From positions 338,857-402,856 of the forward strand of contig JAPOZT010000011.1 of the NCBI GenBank assembly GCA_026705925.1: a stretch of 64,000 nt of DNA, in the 5' to 3' direction. How positions within the stretch are numbered: position 1 is the first letter of the stretch; each line of letters begins with the position of its first letter. This stretch comes from Gemmatimonadota bacterium. Lineage in GTDB: Bacteria > JAAXHH01. A program made the position numbers and the translations under genes. The notes beneath the pieces were generated by a model. The model made no database searches. It was not told the DNA's origin and saw only the letters and a program-made list of their open reading frames with translations. Shown in pieces: positions 56,545 through 64,000 of this stretch.

Positions 56545-58914
56545 CTACTCACGCCGCAGGGCGTCCGCGGGATCGAGCATGGCGCTTCGGAAGGCATGCA
56601 CGCTTACGGTAAGCAGGGCTATGGCCATGACGACCAGTCCGGCCGCGACGAAGGGGACGGCACCGATTTCGGTGCGGTAGGCGAAGTCCGCCAGCCACGC
56701 GTTCATGAGCCACCACGCCGCCGGCCATGCCAGGACGTTGCCGATCACCACGAGGACGACGAACTGTCTCGACAGCAGGGAGACGATATCGCCTGCCGCG
56801 GCGCCCATCACCTTGCGTATGCCGACCTCCCGCGTGCGGCGGGCGGCATCCAGCGACACAAGTCCGTAGACGCCGAGACAGGCGATCAGCAGGGCGAAGG
56901 CCGCCGAGTAGCTGAAGATGCGCGCCAGATTCTGCTCATCCTGGTAGAACCGGGCGATGTCGTCTTCCAGGAAGGCGAATTCGAAGGGAGCCTCGGGCAC
57001 GGTTTCTCTCCACGCGTCTTCGAGCAGTGAGAGCGTGGCGGGCACATCCCTGCCGCTGATCCGGACCAGGATGAATCTGAACCGGTTCGCGATCTCACCC
57101 ATGGCTGTCGAGGCGAGGGACAGAATGACCGGTTCGACCTCCTGGTGCTTAGACTGGTAGTTGTAGTCCCTGACCACACCGATTACCGTATAGCCATGGG
57201 GCAGTCTGCGGCCCACGGGATCTTCCCACTCCATCTCCTGTACCGCGGCTTCGTTGATGATGCACGACCCGGCCTCGTCGCCTCCGAAATTCCGGGAAAA
57301 GTCACGTCCAGCGGCCAGGCGCAGCCGGAGCGTGTTCACGTAGTCGTAGTCTACGGTGAACATGTACGCCTCGAGTGTGCCGTCCTGGTTGGTATACGCC
57401 GATTGTCCGAGGAACCTGCCTTCTCCGAAGGTGCGGGATGCGCCGGACACCCGGAGGACTTCTTCGTACGAAACGATCCTGTTTCGATAGGCGTCATATG
57501 TGGCTGAACCGGGGTCTGTTTGAATGACGACGACGTTCTCGGCATTAAATCCCACCTCCCCGGTCCGGACGAAATCCAGTTGCCGGGTCATGACGAGGAT
57601 GGCAATGACGAGCAGCGCGGACAGCCCGAACTGCACGACCATGAGGCCCCGGACGAACAGGTTGGGTCCGCCGATCTGAACCTGCCGCCTGAAGATGGCG
57701 ACTGGATTGAATCGGGAGAGCACCAGGGAGGGGTAGCTGCCGGACACCAGGGCGACCAGGCCGGTCAGGACCAGCAGCGCGGCGATCGTGGAACCGCTGG
57801 AAAGGTAATCGAGGACCAGCGATCTTCCTGCCAGCATATTGAATACGGGCAGGAACAGGTGGGCCAGCACTATGCCAAGGACCAGGGCGAAGCCGCACTG
57901 GACCGTGGTCTCGCCCATGTAACGTCCCATGACCTGGGTCTGCTGCGCCCCGAAGACCTTCCGCAGGCCCACCTCCTTGGCCCGCGAGGACGAGCGGCAG
58001 ACGGCCAGGTTCATGAAGTTGACGCAGGCGATGAAGAGGACGAGCAGTGCCGTGCAGATCAGGATGTAGGACAGGTTGGGGTCGCTGGTAGGTCCCAGGC
58101 CGAAACGTACTTCCTGATCCAGGTACATCTCGGTTATGGGCTGAGGGATCAACCGCAGCGACATGAACGGCGGGTAGTGAGTCTCTACGAAATCCGGCAA
58201 TTGACCTTCGAGCGACGCGGCCTGTTCCGGACCCGGAAGTTCGATGAAAGTGGACGTGGAAGCGTAGTTCCATCGATCGATCGCATTGGACATCTGGGGT
58301 ACTATTTCGAGCAATTTGGTAAACGGTATGAGCAGGTCGAACTGGATGCTGGAATTGGCCGGAGCGTTCTCCAGGACGCCGGCCACGGTCAACAACGCAC
58401 CTCCGGCGATGAGTTGTCTTCCCAACGGGCTGTCCCCGCCAAAGTACTTCTCCGAGGCGGTCCGGCTGATCACCACGGAATTCACGTCGATCAGCGCCGT
58501 GGATCGATCGCCTTCGATCATCGGAAAGGAGAACATCTCGAGGAAGGACGCGTCGCAGAACAGTGCTTCCTCCTGCCGGTACGGGTCTTCTCCGATACGG
58601 ATTTCCAAGACCCTGTCCAGAACGCGAACGGACCGGACCACGTCGGGATACTGCTGTTTCAGTGCGGAGGCAAGGGGGAGGGGAGTCGCCGCTGAGGTGA
58701 ACGGGTTTCCGTCGTAACCCACACCGGCGGAGACCACCCGGAACAACCGGTCGGATTTCTCGTGAAAGGCATCGTACGTCCACTCGTGCCGGACGAACAG
58801 GAAGATCAGGAGGCAGCTCGCGATGCCAATGGACAACCCCATCGTGTTGATGAAGAAGTAGCCCTTGTTGGCCAACAGGTGCCGCAGCGCGATGACGAGG
58901 TGGTTTTTCAGCAT
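56545..58914 (-). CDS. FtsX/MacB-like ABC permease
   Basis: A 789-residue permease with two tandem MacB_PCD plus FtsX units: N-terminal TM (MLKNHLVIALRHLLANKGYF), a periplasmic domain, a TM cluster near 290-425 (LSYILICTALLVLFIACVNF, EVGLRKVFGAQQTQVMGRYM), a second periplasmic domain, and a C-terminal cluster (REVGIRKVMGAAAGDIVSLL). These proteins use an external LolD-type ATPase for mechanotransmission or export. No ATPase gene is nearby, which is common for this expanded family in FCB and Acidobacteria-type genomes. Substrate unknown. Confidence 0.92.
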   Translation of the reverse strand: MLKNHLVIALRHLLANKGYFFINTMGLSIGIASCLLIFLFVRHEWTYDAFHEKSDRLFRVVSAGVGYDGNPFTSAATPLPLASALKQQYPDVVRSVRVLDRVLEIRIGEDPYRQEEALFCDASFLEMFSFPMIEGDRSTALIDVNSVVISRTASEKYFGGDSPLGRQLIAGGALLTVAGVLENAPANSSIQFDLLIPFTKLLEIVPQMSNAIDRWNYASTSTFIELPGPEQAASLEGQLPDFVETHYPPFMSLRLIPQPITEMYLDQEVRFGLGPTSDPNLSYILICTALLVLFIACVNFMNLAVCRSSSRAKEVGLRKVFGAQQTQVMGRYMGETTVQCGFALVLGIVLAHLFLPVFNMLAGRSLVLDYLSSGSTIAALLVLTGLVALVSGSYPSLVLSRFNPVAIFRRQVQIGGPNLFVRGLMVVQFGLSALLVIAILVMTRQLDFVRTGEVGFNAENVVVIQTDPGSATYDAYRNRIVSYEEVLRVSGASRTFGEGRFLGQSAYTNQDGTLEAYMFTVDYDYVNTLRLRLAAGRDFSRNFGGDEAGSCIINEAAVQEMEWEDPVGRRLPHGYTVIGVVRDYNYQSKHQEVEPVILSLASTAMGEIANRFRFILVRISGRDVPATLSLLEDAWRETVPEAPFEFAFLEDDIARFYQDEQNLARIFSYSAAFALLIACLGVYGLVSLDAARRTREVGIRKVMGAAAGDIVSLLSRQFVVLVVIGNVLAWPAAWWLMNAWLADFAYRTEIGAVPFVAAGLVVMAIALLTVSVHAFRSAMLDPADALRRE

Positions 58915-58984
58915 GGCCGTTATGTCCCTGCAACGTACGACTTCATGACGGCAAGACTTACGGAGGCAACTCGAACCTCGAGGT

Positions 58985-59024
58985 TAAAAAAGGGGATCTA
59001 CGGTTTTGACCCGCCGATCCCCTT
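58985..59024 (-). terminator. Rho-independent terminator of the Big_2 lipoprotein gene
   Basis: Arms AAGGGGATC (58990-58998) and GATCCCCTT (59016-59024), with additional CGG/CCG pairing inside. Read leftward, a run of six T follows the stem directly. It is 57 bp beyond the gene's stop. Confidence 0.88.
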
Positions 59025-59080
59025 AAAGGTTGCATGTGGAAACTGTTAAGATTCAGAACTTGTAATTGCGTTCACGGCGA

Positions 59081-60880
59081 TCAGGGATCAACGACGAACG
59101 TGTTTTCGCTGCGGCGGAAACTCCTGTCGTCGTCGATCGTAATGTCACCTACCAGCCTGTACTCACCGGCGACTTCGGGATCGTATGGGCAAGCGTCATA
59201 CATCACCCGTGTGGCTTCAATGTCCGTCCATGTAGTACCCATATCATCGCTTCTTTGCCATACGGAGTAATGGACGGTAATTGTGTACCCTATAGCCTCA
59301 CGGTTGTTCAGTTCACCACCCAATAATCCACTGGCGCAACTTTGTATTGAAACTCCGAGGCCTCCCGGCAACGTGAACATCAACTGGCCGGGGGCGACCT
59401 TCACGCCGGTCCACGGTGTGTATTCAATCTCTGTGACCGGCGCCATTACCGTAATGTCCACCTTGGCAGATACATCGCCGGAAGCAGCCGTGACTTCGGC
59501 CATACCGTTGCCTTCGGCCGTTACCAGTCCATCTTCGTCCACGGTAACCACGGCGTCGTTACTGCTTATCCAGATTACGGATGGTTCGGCAATAGACTCG
59601 TCATTTGCGTCACTGACGGAGACCATGAGTTGCAGGGTCTGTCCGATCTCGGTCAGGGTGGTGGCTTCGGCGTCGACTTCGATGCTGATGTTCGCCGGAA
59701 CCTGGGAGACGGTGATCGCCGCGGTTCCCATGACGTCGCCGGACTGGGCCGTGATCTCCGCCATGCCGTTATCCACTGCGGTAACCAGGCCGTTCTCGTC
59801 CACGGTCGCTTTGGCATCGTCGCCGCTCGACCAGGTCACGGTCACGTCCATCATCGCGTTTTCGCGCTGGTCCAGCACCGTGGCAGCCAACTGTACAGTC
59901 GCGCCAATCGCTTCCAGTGTATGCGAAGCCGGCTCAATCGTAATACTCGTCGCTACGGGCTCAAATACGGCTACACTGATCGCCGCGGTTCCCATGGCGT
60001 CGCCGGACTGGGCCGTGATCTCCGCCATGCCGTCGGCCACCGCGGAGACCAGACCGTTCTCGTCCACGGTCGCCACGGACTCGTCACCGCTCGACCAGGT
60101 CACAGTCGCGTCCGACATTTCGTTTTCACGCTGGTCCAGCACCGTAGCCGTCAACTGTACCGTCGCGCCTATTGCTTCGAGCGTATACGCCGCCGGCTCG
60201 ATCGTGATGCTTGTCGCCACCGGACTCGCGACGGTGATGGTCGCATTGTCAGACAGGCTGCCGGATCTGGCCGTGATCTCCGCCATGCCGTTGCTCACCG
60301 CCGTCACGAGGCCGGTCCCGCTCACGGTCGCCACGGCTTCGTCCCCGCTCGACCAGGTAATGGTCTGGCCGGACATGGCGTTGTTCCGCTGATCCAGTAC
60401 CGAAGCCGAGAGTTGAACGGTCGCGCCAATCGCCTCCAGCGTTTGCGAGGAAGGCGTTACCACGATTCGGGTCGGCACCGGCTCGGCCACCGTGATGTTC
60501 GAGGTACCCGACACGTTGCCGGAACGCGCCGTGATCTGGGTCGTACCGTTACTCACCGCCGTCACCAGGCCACTGCCGCTGACCGTCGCCACGGCGGTGT
60601 TGCTGCTCGTCCAGTTCACCGTCTGGCCGGTCATCGGGTTGTTGTTCTGGTCTCTTACTGTCGCCGACAACTGTACGGTCGCGCCGATCATTGCGAGCGT
60701 GTGCGAGGAAGGCGCAACGGTGAGACTCGTCGCCACGGGCGTCGGTGGCGGCGCCGGGGGCGTCGGTGTGGACGGCGTGGGACTCGTCGGACTGCTGTCC
60801 CCGCCGCCGCATCCTGCCAGGATCATGAAGTACATGGAAGCCGTGATCATGACAAATGCACGACTATATGGGCGAATCAC
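59081..60880 (-). CDS. Lipoprotein with five Big_2 immunoglobulin-like repeats
   Basis: 599 residues from GTG 60880, which has an ideal AGGAG 6 nt upstream; the longer frame to 60934 is discarded. The lipobox is YFMILAGCGGG, followed by a Ser/Thr/Pro linker. Five Big_2 domains of about 80 residues follow, each with a TVxLxATVxDQ strand and a TWSSGDEAVATVxxxGLVTAV strand and DNA highly similar between repeats 1-4. The C-terminal domain of about 120 residues contains two Cys (IQSCASG, YDACPYD) and is unrecognised. Surface adhesion or structural display is the usual role. It ends at a strong terminator. Confidence 0.9.
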   Translation of the reverse strand: MIRPYSRAFVMITASMYFMILAGCGGGDSSPTSPTPSTPTPPAPPPTPVATSLTVAPSSHTLAMIGATVQLSATVRDQNNNPMTGQTVNWTSSNTAVATVSGSGLVTAVSNGTTQITARSGNVSGTSNITVAEPVPTRIVVTPSSQTLEAIGATVQLSASVLDQRNNAMSGQTITWSSGDEAVATVSGTGLVTAVSNGMAEITARSGSLSDNATITVASPVATSITIEPAAYTLEAIGATVQLTATVLDQRENEMSDATVTWSSGDESVATVDENGLVSAVADGMAEITAQSGDAMGTAAISVAVFEPVATSITIEPASHTLEAIGATVQLAATVLDQRENAMMDVTVTWSSGDDAKATVDENGLVTAVDNGMAEITAQSGDVMGTAAITVSQVPANISIEVDAEATTLTEIGQTLQLMVSVSDANDESIAEPSVIWISSNDAVVTVDEDGLVTAEGNGMAEVTAASGDVSAKVDITVMAPVTEIEYTPWTGVKVAPGQLMFTLPGGLGVSIQSCASGLLGGELNNREAIGYTITVHYSVWQRSDDMGTTWTDIEATRVMYDACPYDPEVAGEYRLVGDITIDDDRSFRRSENTFVVDP

Positions 60881-60995
60881 GTTGAACTCCTCTCGGATTT
60901 GGAAGGTAATGCGGTTCGTTTTTTTCTTTCGCACGTGATTTTAACAGATTGGATCTGGATAGTCTATATTTTTTAATGTCTATGCCTTGAACAAT

Positions 60996-62285
60996 CTATG
61001 TGTTCAAAAGATTCAGGCACTCCCGGGCTGCTTCGAGGGTCCGGTCGATGTCCTCTTCGGTGTGGGCCAGGGACACAAAGCCTGTTTCGAGGCGCGAAGG
61101 CGCCACGTAGACGCCCCGGTCCAGCATGTTCCAGAAGTAACGCCCGTACGTATCCGCGTCCGAAGTGGAGGCGGCATCGAAACTATCGACAGTCTGGTCG
61201 GTGAAGAAGATACACATCATGGACCCGACGCGCGTCAGGTACGCGGGAACACGGGCCTCTGCCGCCGCGGCGCGGAGGCCGTCGCCCAGCAGGGAAGCCA
61301 GGTTCTCGAGCCGATCGTAGACTCCGGGTTCCTGAAGCAAACGCACCGTTTCATACCCCGCGGTCATAGCCAGCGGGTTGCCCGAGAGCGTGCCGGCCTG
61401 GTAGACTGCACCGACGGGGGCCACGGTTTCCATGATTTCCCTGCGCCCGCCGTAGGCGCCGACGGGAAGGCCTCCGCCGATGATCTTGCCCAGGCAGGTC
61501 ATGTCGGCTGTGATGCCGAACCGTTCCTGCGCACCGCCGAAAGCGATCCTGAAACCGGTGATGATCTCGTCGAAAATCAGGATGATGCCCCGCTTCTCCG
61601 TCTCTTCCCGGATGGTTTCGAGAAAGCCTTCGACCGGCGGGATCATGCCCATGTTGCCGGCGACCGGCTCGACGATCACGCAGGCGATGTCGTCGCCCCG
61701 CTCCGCCAGGGTGCGCCGAACCGCATCAATGTCGTTGTACGGCAGGTTGAGGGTCATCTTCGCCAGGTCCGCGGGCACGCCGGGGCTGTCCGGGATACCG
61801 AACGTCGCGGCACCCGACCCGGCCTGGATGAGAAAGCTGTCTCCGTGGCCGTGGTACCCCGCCTCGAACTTGACCGCCAGGTCGCGTCCCGTGTATCCGC
61901 GGGCCACGCGCAGGGCGCTCATGGTCGCTTCCGTGCCGGAGTTGACCATGCGAATCAGTTCGATGGACGGGAAGGCGGTCTTGACCAGTTCCGCCAGCTC
62001 GATCTCGGCTTCGGTGGGCGTGCCGAAACTCGTGCCCCGCTCGCAGGCCTTCTTCAGGGCTTCGACCACGGCAGGATGGCCGTGGCCCAGGATCAGCGGC
62101 CCCCAGGATCCCAGGTAGTCGATGTACGCGTTGCCGTCCACGTCATAGACCTTCGATCCCGCGCCCCGATCCATGAAGACGGGGCGGCCTCCGACCCGTC
62201 CGAAATTGCGCACGGGGCTGTTCACCCCGCCTGGCATGGATCGCAGGGCCTGGTCGAAGAGCGTGCTGGATCGGGAACGGTTCAT
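60996..62285 (-). CDS. hemL: Glutamate-1-semialdehyde 2,1-aminomutase
   Basis: A 429-residue class III PLP enzyme making 5-aminolevulinate in the C5 haem pathway. The PLP lysine is Lys267 in TCLGKIIGGGLPVGAYGGR. Other landmarks are SMPGGVNSPVRNF, MVNSGTEATMSALRVARGYT, GYHGHGD and IFDEIITGFR. Length is normal. It lies 22 bp downstream of hemB in a leftward operon that also contains a zinc-ribbon gene. The short gap contains a TTCATTCGGT-type repeat. Confidence 0.97.
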   Translation of the reverse strand: MNRSRSSTLFDQALRSMPGGVNSPVRNFGRVGGRPVFMDRGAGSKVYDVDGNAYIDYLGSWGPLILGHGHPAVVEALKKACERGTSFGTPTEAEIELAELVKTAFPSIELIRMVNSGTEATMSALRVARGYTGRDLAVKFEAGYHGHGDSFLIQAGSGAATFGIPDSPGVPADLAKMTLNLPYNDIDAVRRTLAERGDDIACVIVEPVAGNMGMIPPVEGFLETIREETEKRGIILIFDEIITGFRIAFGGAQERFGITADMTCLGKIIGGGLPVGAYGGRREIMETVAPVGAVYQAGTLSGNPLAMTAGYETVRLLQEPGVYDRLENLASLLGDGLRAAAAEARVPAYLTRVGSMMCIFFTDQTVDSFDAASTSDADTYGRYFWNMLDRGVYVAPSRLETGFVSLAHTEEDIDRTLEAARECLNLLNT

Positions 62286-62322
62286 TCGGTCCTTCGGTTC
62301 GCCCGGTTCATTCGGTTCGGAG
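62281..62322. repeat. Short repeat in the hemB-hemL junction
   Basis: TTCATTCGGTCCTTCGGTTC is followed by a similar CGGTTCATTCGGTTCGG segment. The element covers the hemL start codon and the hemB C terminus. Confidence 0.55.
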
Positions 62323-63285
62323 TCCGCGCGCGACCTCCCGCGCGAAGTAGGTGAGGATCATGTCGGCACCGGCGCGCTTTATGGCGGTCAGCGACTCCAG
62401 AACGACCTGATCTTCATCGATCCATCCCATCTGACCCGCGGCCTTGATCATGGCGTATTCCCCGCTCACGTTGTAGGCGGCTACCGGCACTTCAAAGGTC
62501 GATTTCACCCGGTGTATCACGTCGAGATAGGCCAGGGCCGGCTTGACCATGACGATATCGGCGCCTTCCTCGAGGTCCAGCTCCACTTCCCGGAGCGCCT
62601 CGTTGGAGTTTGCCGGGTCCATCTGGTAGGAACGGCGGTCGCCGAACTGCGGGACCGAGTCCGCGGCGTCGCGAAAGGGCCCGTAGTAGGCCGAAGCGTA
62701 CTTGGCGGAATAGGCCATGATCGGGATGTGTGTGAGCTGCTCGCCGTCGAGGGCCTCCCGTATTGCACCCACGCGGCCGTCCATCATGTCCGACGGCGCG
62801 ACCAGGTCGGCGCCGGCCTTCGCCTGCGAAAGCGCGGTCCGGACGAGCAGCCGAAGGGTGGGGTCGTTCGCCACGTCGTCTTCTTTGATGACACCGCAGT
62901 GGCCGTGATCGGTGTACTCGCAAAGGCACACGTCGCCGATGACGGTGAGTTCCGGCGTCGCCTGCTTGATCGCGCGGATGGCCCTTTGGACAATGCCGTC
63001 GTCTGCGTATGCGCCGCCACCGTATGCATCCTTGTGTTCCGGAATGCCGAAGAGCATGACGGCCGGAATGCCCAGGTCCGAGACTTCGCGGCAGACCTCC
63101 GCGCCCTGGTCCACCGACAACCGCTCCACGCCGGGCATGGAGTCCACCGGGGCACGGACGCCTTCTCCCGGGCAGATGAACAGGGGGTAGATCAGATCGT
63201 CCACGGAAAGCCGGGTCTCGCCGACCATCCTGCGCAGACTTTCGGTGCGGCGCAGGCGCCGCAGTCTGTGTACGGGAAATGCCAT
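62308..63285 (-). CDS. hemB: Porphobilinogen synthase (delta-aminolevulinic acid dehydratase)
   Basis: A 325-residue enzyme condensing two 5-aminolevulinates. The zinc site is the Cys-rich type: Cys120, Cys122 and Cys130 in [14 protein letters not shown]. The two active-site lysines are Lys195 ([15 protein letters not shown]) and Lys248 ([12 protein letters not shown]). It directly precedes hemL, so two consecutive haem steps are co-transcribed. Its start codon overlaps the stop of the zinc-ribbon gene (TGATG), indicating translational coupling. Confidence 0.97.
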   Translation of the reverse strand: MAFPVHRLRRLRRTESLRRMVGETRLSVDDLIYPLFICPGEGVRAPVDSMPGVERLSVDQGAEVCREVSDLGIPAVMLFGIPEHKDAYGGGAYADDGIVQRAIRAIKQATPELTVIGDVCLCEYTDHGHCGVIKEDDVANDPTLRLLVRTALSQAKAGADLVAPSDMMDGRVGAIREALDGEQLTHIPIMAYSAKYASAYYGPFRDAADSVPQFGDRRSYQMDPANSNEALREVELDLEEGADIVMVKPALAYLDVIHRVKSTFEVPVAAYNVSGEYAMIKAAGQMGWIDEDQVVLESLTAIKRAGADMILTYFAREVARGLRTE

Positions 63286-63905
63286 CAGGACCCACCGCAG
63301 TTGGCGCAGCCGCCGCCGTCGAACCCGTTCAGGGCGCTGCAGCGTTCACACTGGAAAAGGACATGCCCTTTGTCGATGGATCGCGACGCCATCCACTCCC
63401 GTGCCGACGCCTGGTGTTTCGAGGGCACGATGATCCTGGCCTCGTCGATCGATCGCGTGTCCAGGAGGAGGCCGGCGTCCTGTTCGGCCGAAAACACCCG
63501 GCAATCCACGCCCTGCTGCGCGAGGTAGCGCCGATAGTTCAGCGCTTCCCGGTCTTCCGCCCGGTAGAGGATCTCCTCCTCGACCGGCGATTCTTCTTCC
63601 AACCCGTGTCTTTCACAGAAATACCGGCCCTGCCGGCGGATCCCGCAGTCTCCGCACACGTGCTGGCCGCAGACGACGCACCGTCCGTGGGCGGGCTGAT
63701 CCGGTTGGGTCAGGCAGCGCAGGTCGTCGACGAAGGCCGTCCCGCAGACCGGACAAAACCGCGCGTCGCCCGGGATCTCCTCCTTGCACTCATCGCAGAC
63801 CCAGGTCGACGCCTCGTTCAGCGTTTCGACCAGAGGTGATGCGCATATGGGGCACTGCGCCACACCCTGGGCGTATTTGCATTCGCATTCCGGACAGAAA
63901 GGCAT
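63285..63905 (-). CDS. Multi-zinc-ribbon protein coupled to hemB
   Basis: 206 residues from ATG 63905 ([14 protein letters not shown]); a TTG at 63944 is the alternative. At least four CxxC pairs form zinc ribbons: [54 protein letters not shown] and [20 protein letters not shown]. Between them is a DUF2007-like segment of about 60 residues ([20 protein letters not shown], then [19 protein letters not shown]). Predicted cytosolic. The stop overlaps the hemB start, so it is first in the haem operon as far as visible. Function unknown; a metal-related accessory role is possible. Confidence 0.75.
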   Translation of the reverse strand: MPFCPECECKYAQGVAQCPICASPLVETLNEASTWVCDECKEEIPGDARFCPVCGTAFVDDLRCLTQPDQPAHGRCVVCGQHVCGDCGIRRQGRYFCERHGLEEESPVEEEILYRAEDREALNYRRYLAQQGVDCRVFSAEQDAGLLLDTRSIDEARIIVPSKHQASAREWMASRSIDKGHVLFQCERCSALNGFDGGGCANCGGS

Positions 63906-64000
63906 AGTATTCGGCTGTATGTTAACTGTACTTACGCCCGACAAATATATACCGGGGCGTCATTTCAAGGCAATCGTTATTACTCGGACCGATTCCCCGC

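Noticed and set aside
57520..58695. 391-residue ORF antisense to the FtsX-like permease
   Set aside because: It is Gln/His/Asp/Arg-rich shadow sequence with no domain.

Overview
The window is GC-rich bacterial chromosome interrupted by one AT-richer block. As a guide only, hand counts of single 60-base lines give 39/60 G+C at 9001-9060 (cusA-like gene), 34/60 at 29041 (helicase), 26/60 at 34201 (reverse transcriptase), 32/60 at 38701 (methyltransferase) and 26/60 at 42301 (990-residue protein). The backbone encodes a GWxTD-type protein, a large FtsX/MacB-like permease with no ATPase beside it, DUF547, DUF1330, VOC and Big_2 lipoproteins, M29 peptidase and GH106-like proteins. That mix suggests an uncultured member of the FCB group (Latescibacterota- or Gemmatimonadota-like). 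This is inference from gene content; no rRNA or tRNA is present to confirm it.

Left backbone (1-28.2 kb): the 3' part of a beta-propeller glycosidase-like gene; a TVP38/VTT membrane protein, a DUF547 protein, a TlpA-like thioredoxin and an FMN reductase; mutS and a Nudix hydrolase; a leftward Cus/Czc heavy-metal efflux operon headed by a Cys-rich exported protein; a toxin-first VapC/Phd module with a perfect palindromic operator; two paralogous MarR regulators separated by an empty 780-bp gap; ROK kinase overlapping gpmI; htrA and lon; a cytochrome c'-like lipoprotein; a two-domain VOC lipoprotein; and an Eis-like acetyltransferase.

Central island (about 28.2-46.3 kb): a defence island. It holds a PLD-SNF2 helicase, a 1276-residue reverse transcriptase fused to a nitrilase domain (DRT1-like), an AbiEi-type regulator on the opposite strand, and an Eco57I/PglX-like adenine methyltransferase with overlapping or closely spaced partners: a 209-residue protein, a 990-residue helical protein and a 627-residue protein with a HEPN-like C terminus. 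An MNT nucleotidyltransferase and a HicB-like stub follow. The helicase plus methyltransferase recalls class 1 DISARM, but DrmA and DrmB are absent, so the helicase/methyltransferase/209/990/627 set is the best candidate here for an undescribed system. A 35-bp near-perfect palindrome lies just upstream of the methyltransferase.

Right backbone (46.4-64 kb): DUF1330, an orphan ABC-type substrate-binding lipoprotein, a class C beta-lactamase-like protein that appears to have lost its SxxK motif, an unrecognised protein divergent from a GH106-like hydrolase, an M29 aminopeptidase, a TPR-GWxTD-like protein, an FtsX-type permease, a five-repeat Big_2 lipoprotein, and a haem operon (zinc-ribbon protein, hemB, hemL).

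A genome-level oddity runs through the backbone but was not seen in the island. Short tandem repeats (about 9-48 bp) sit at the ends of genes, and several duplicate the stop-codon or start-codon neighbourhood of the adjacent gene.
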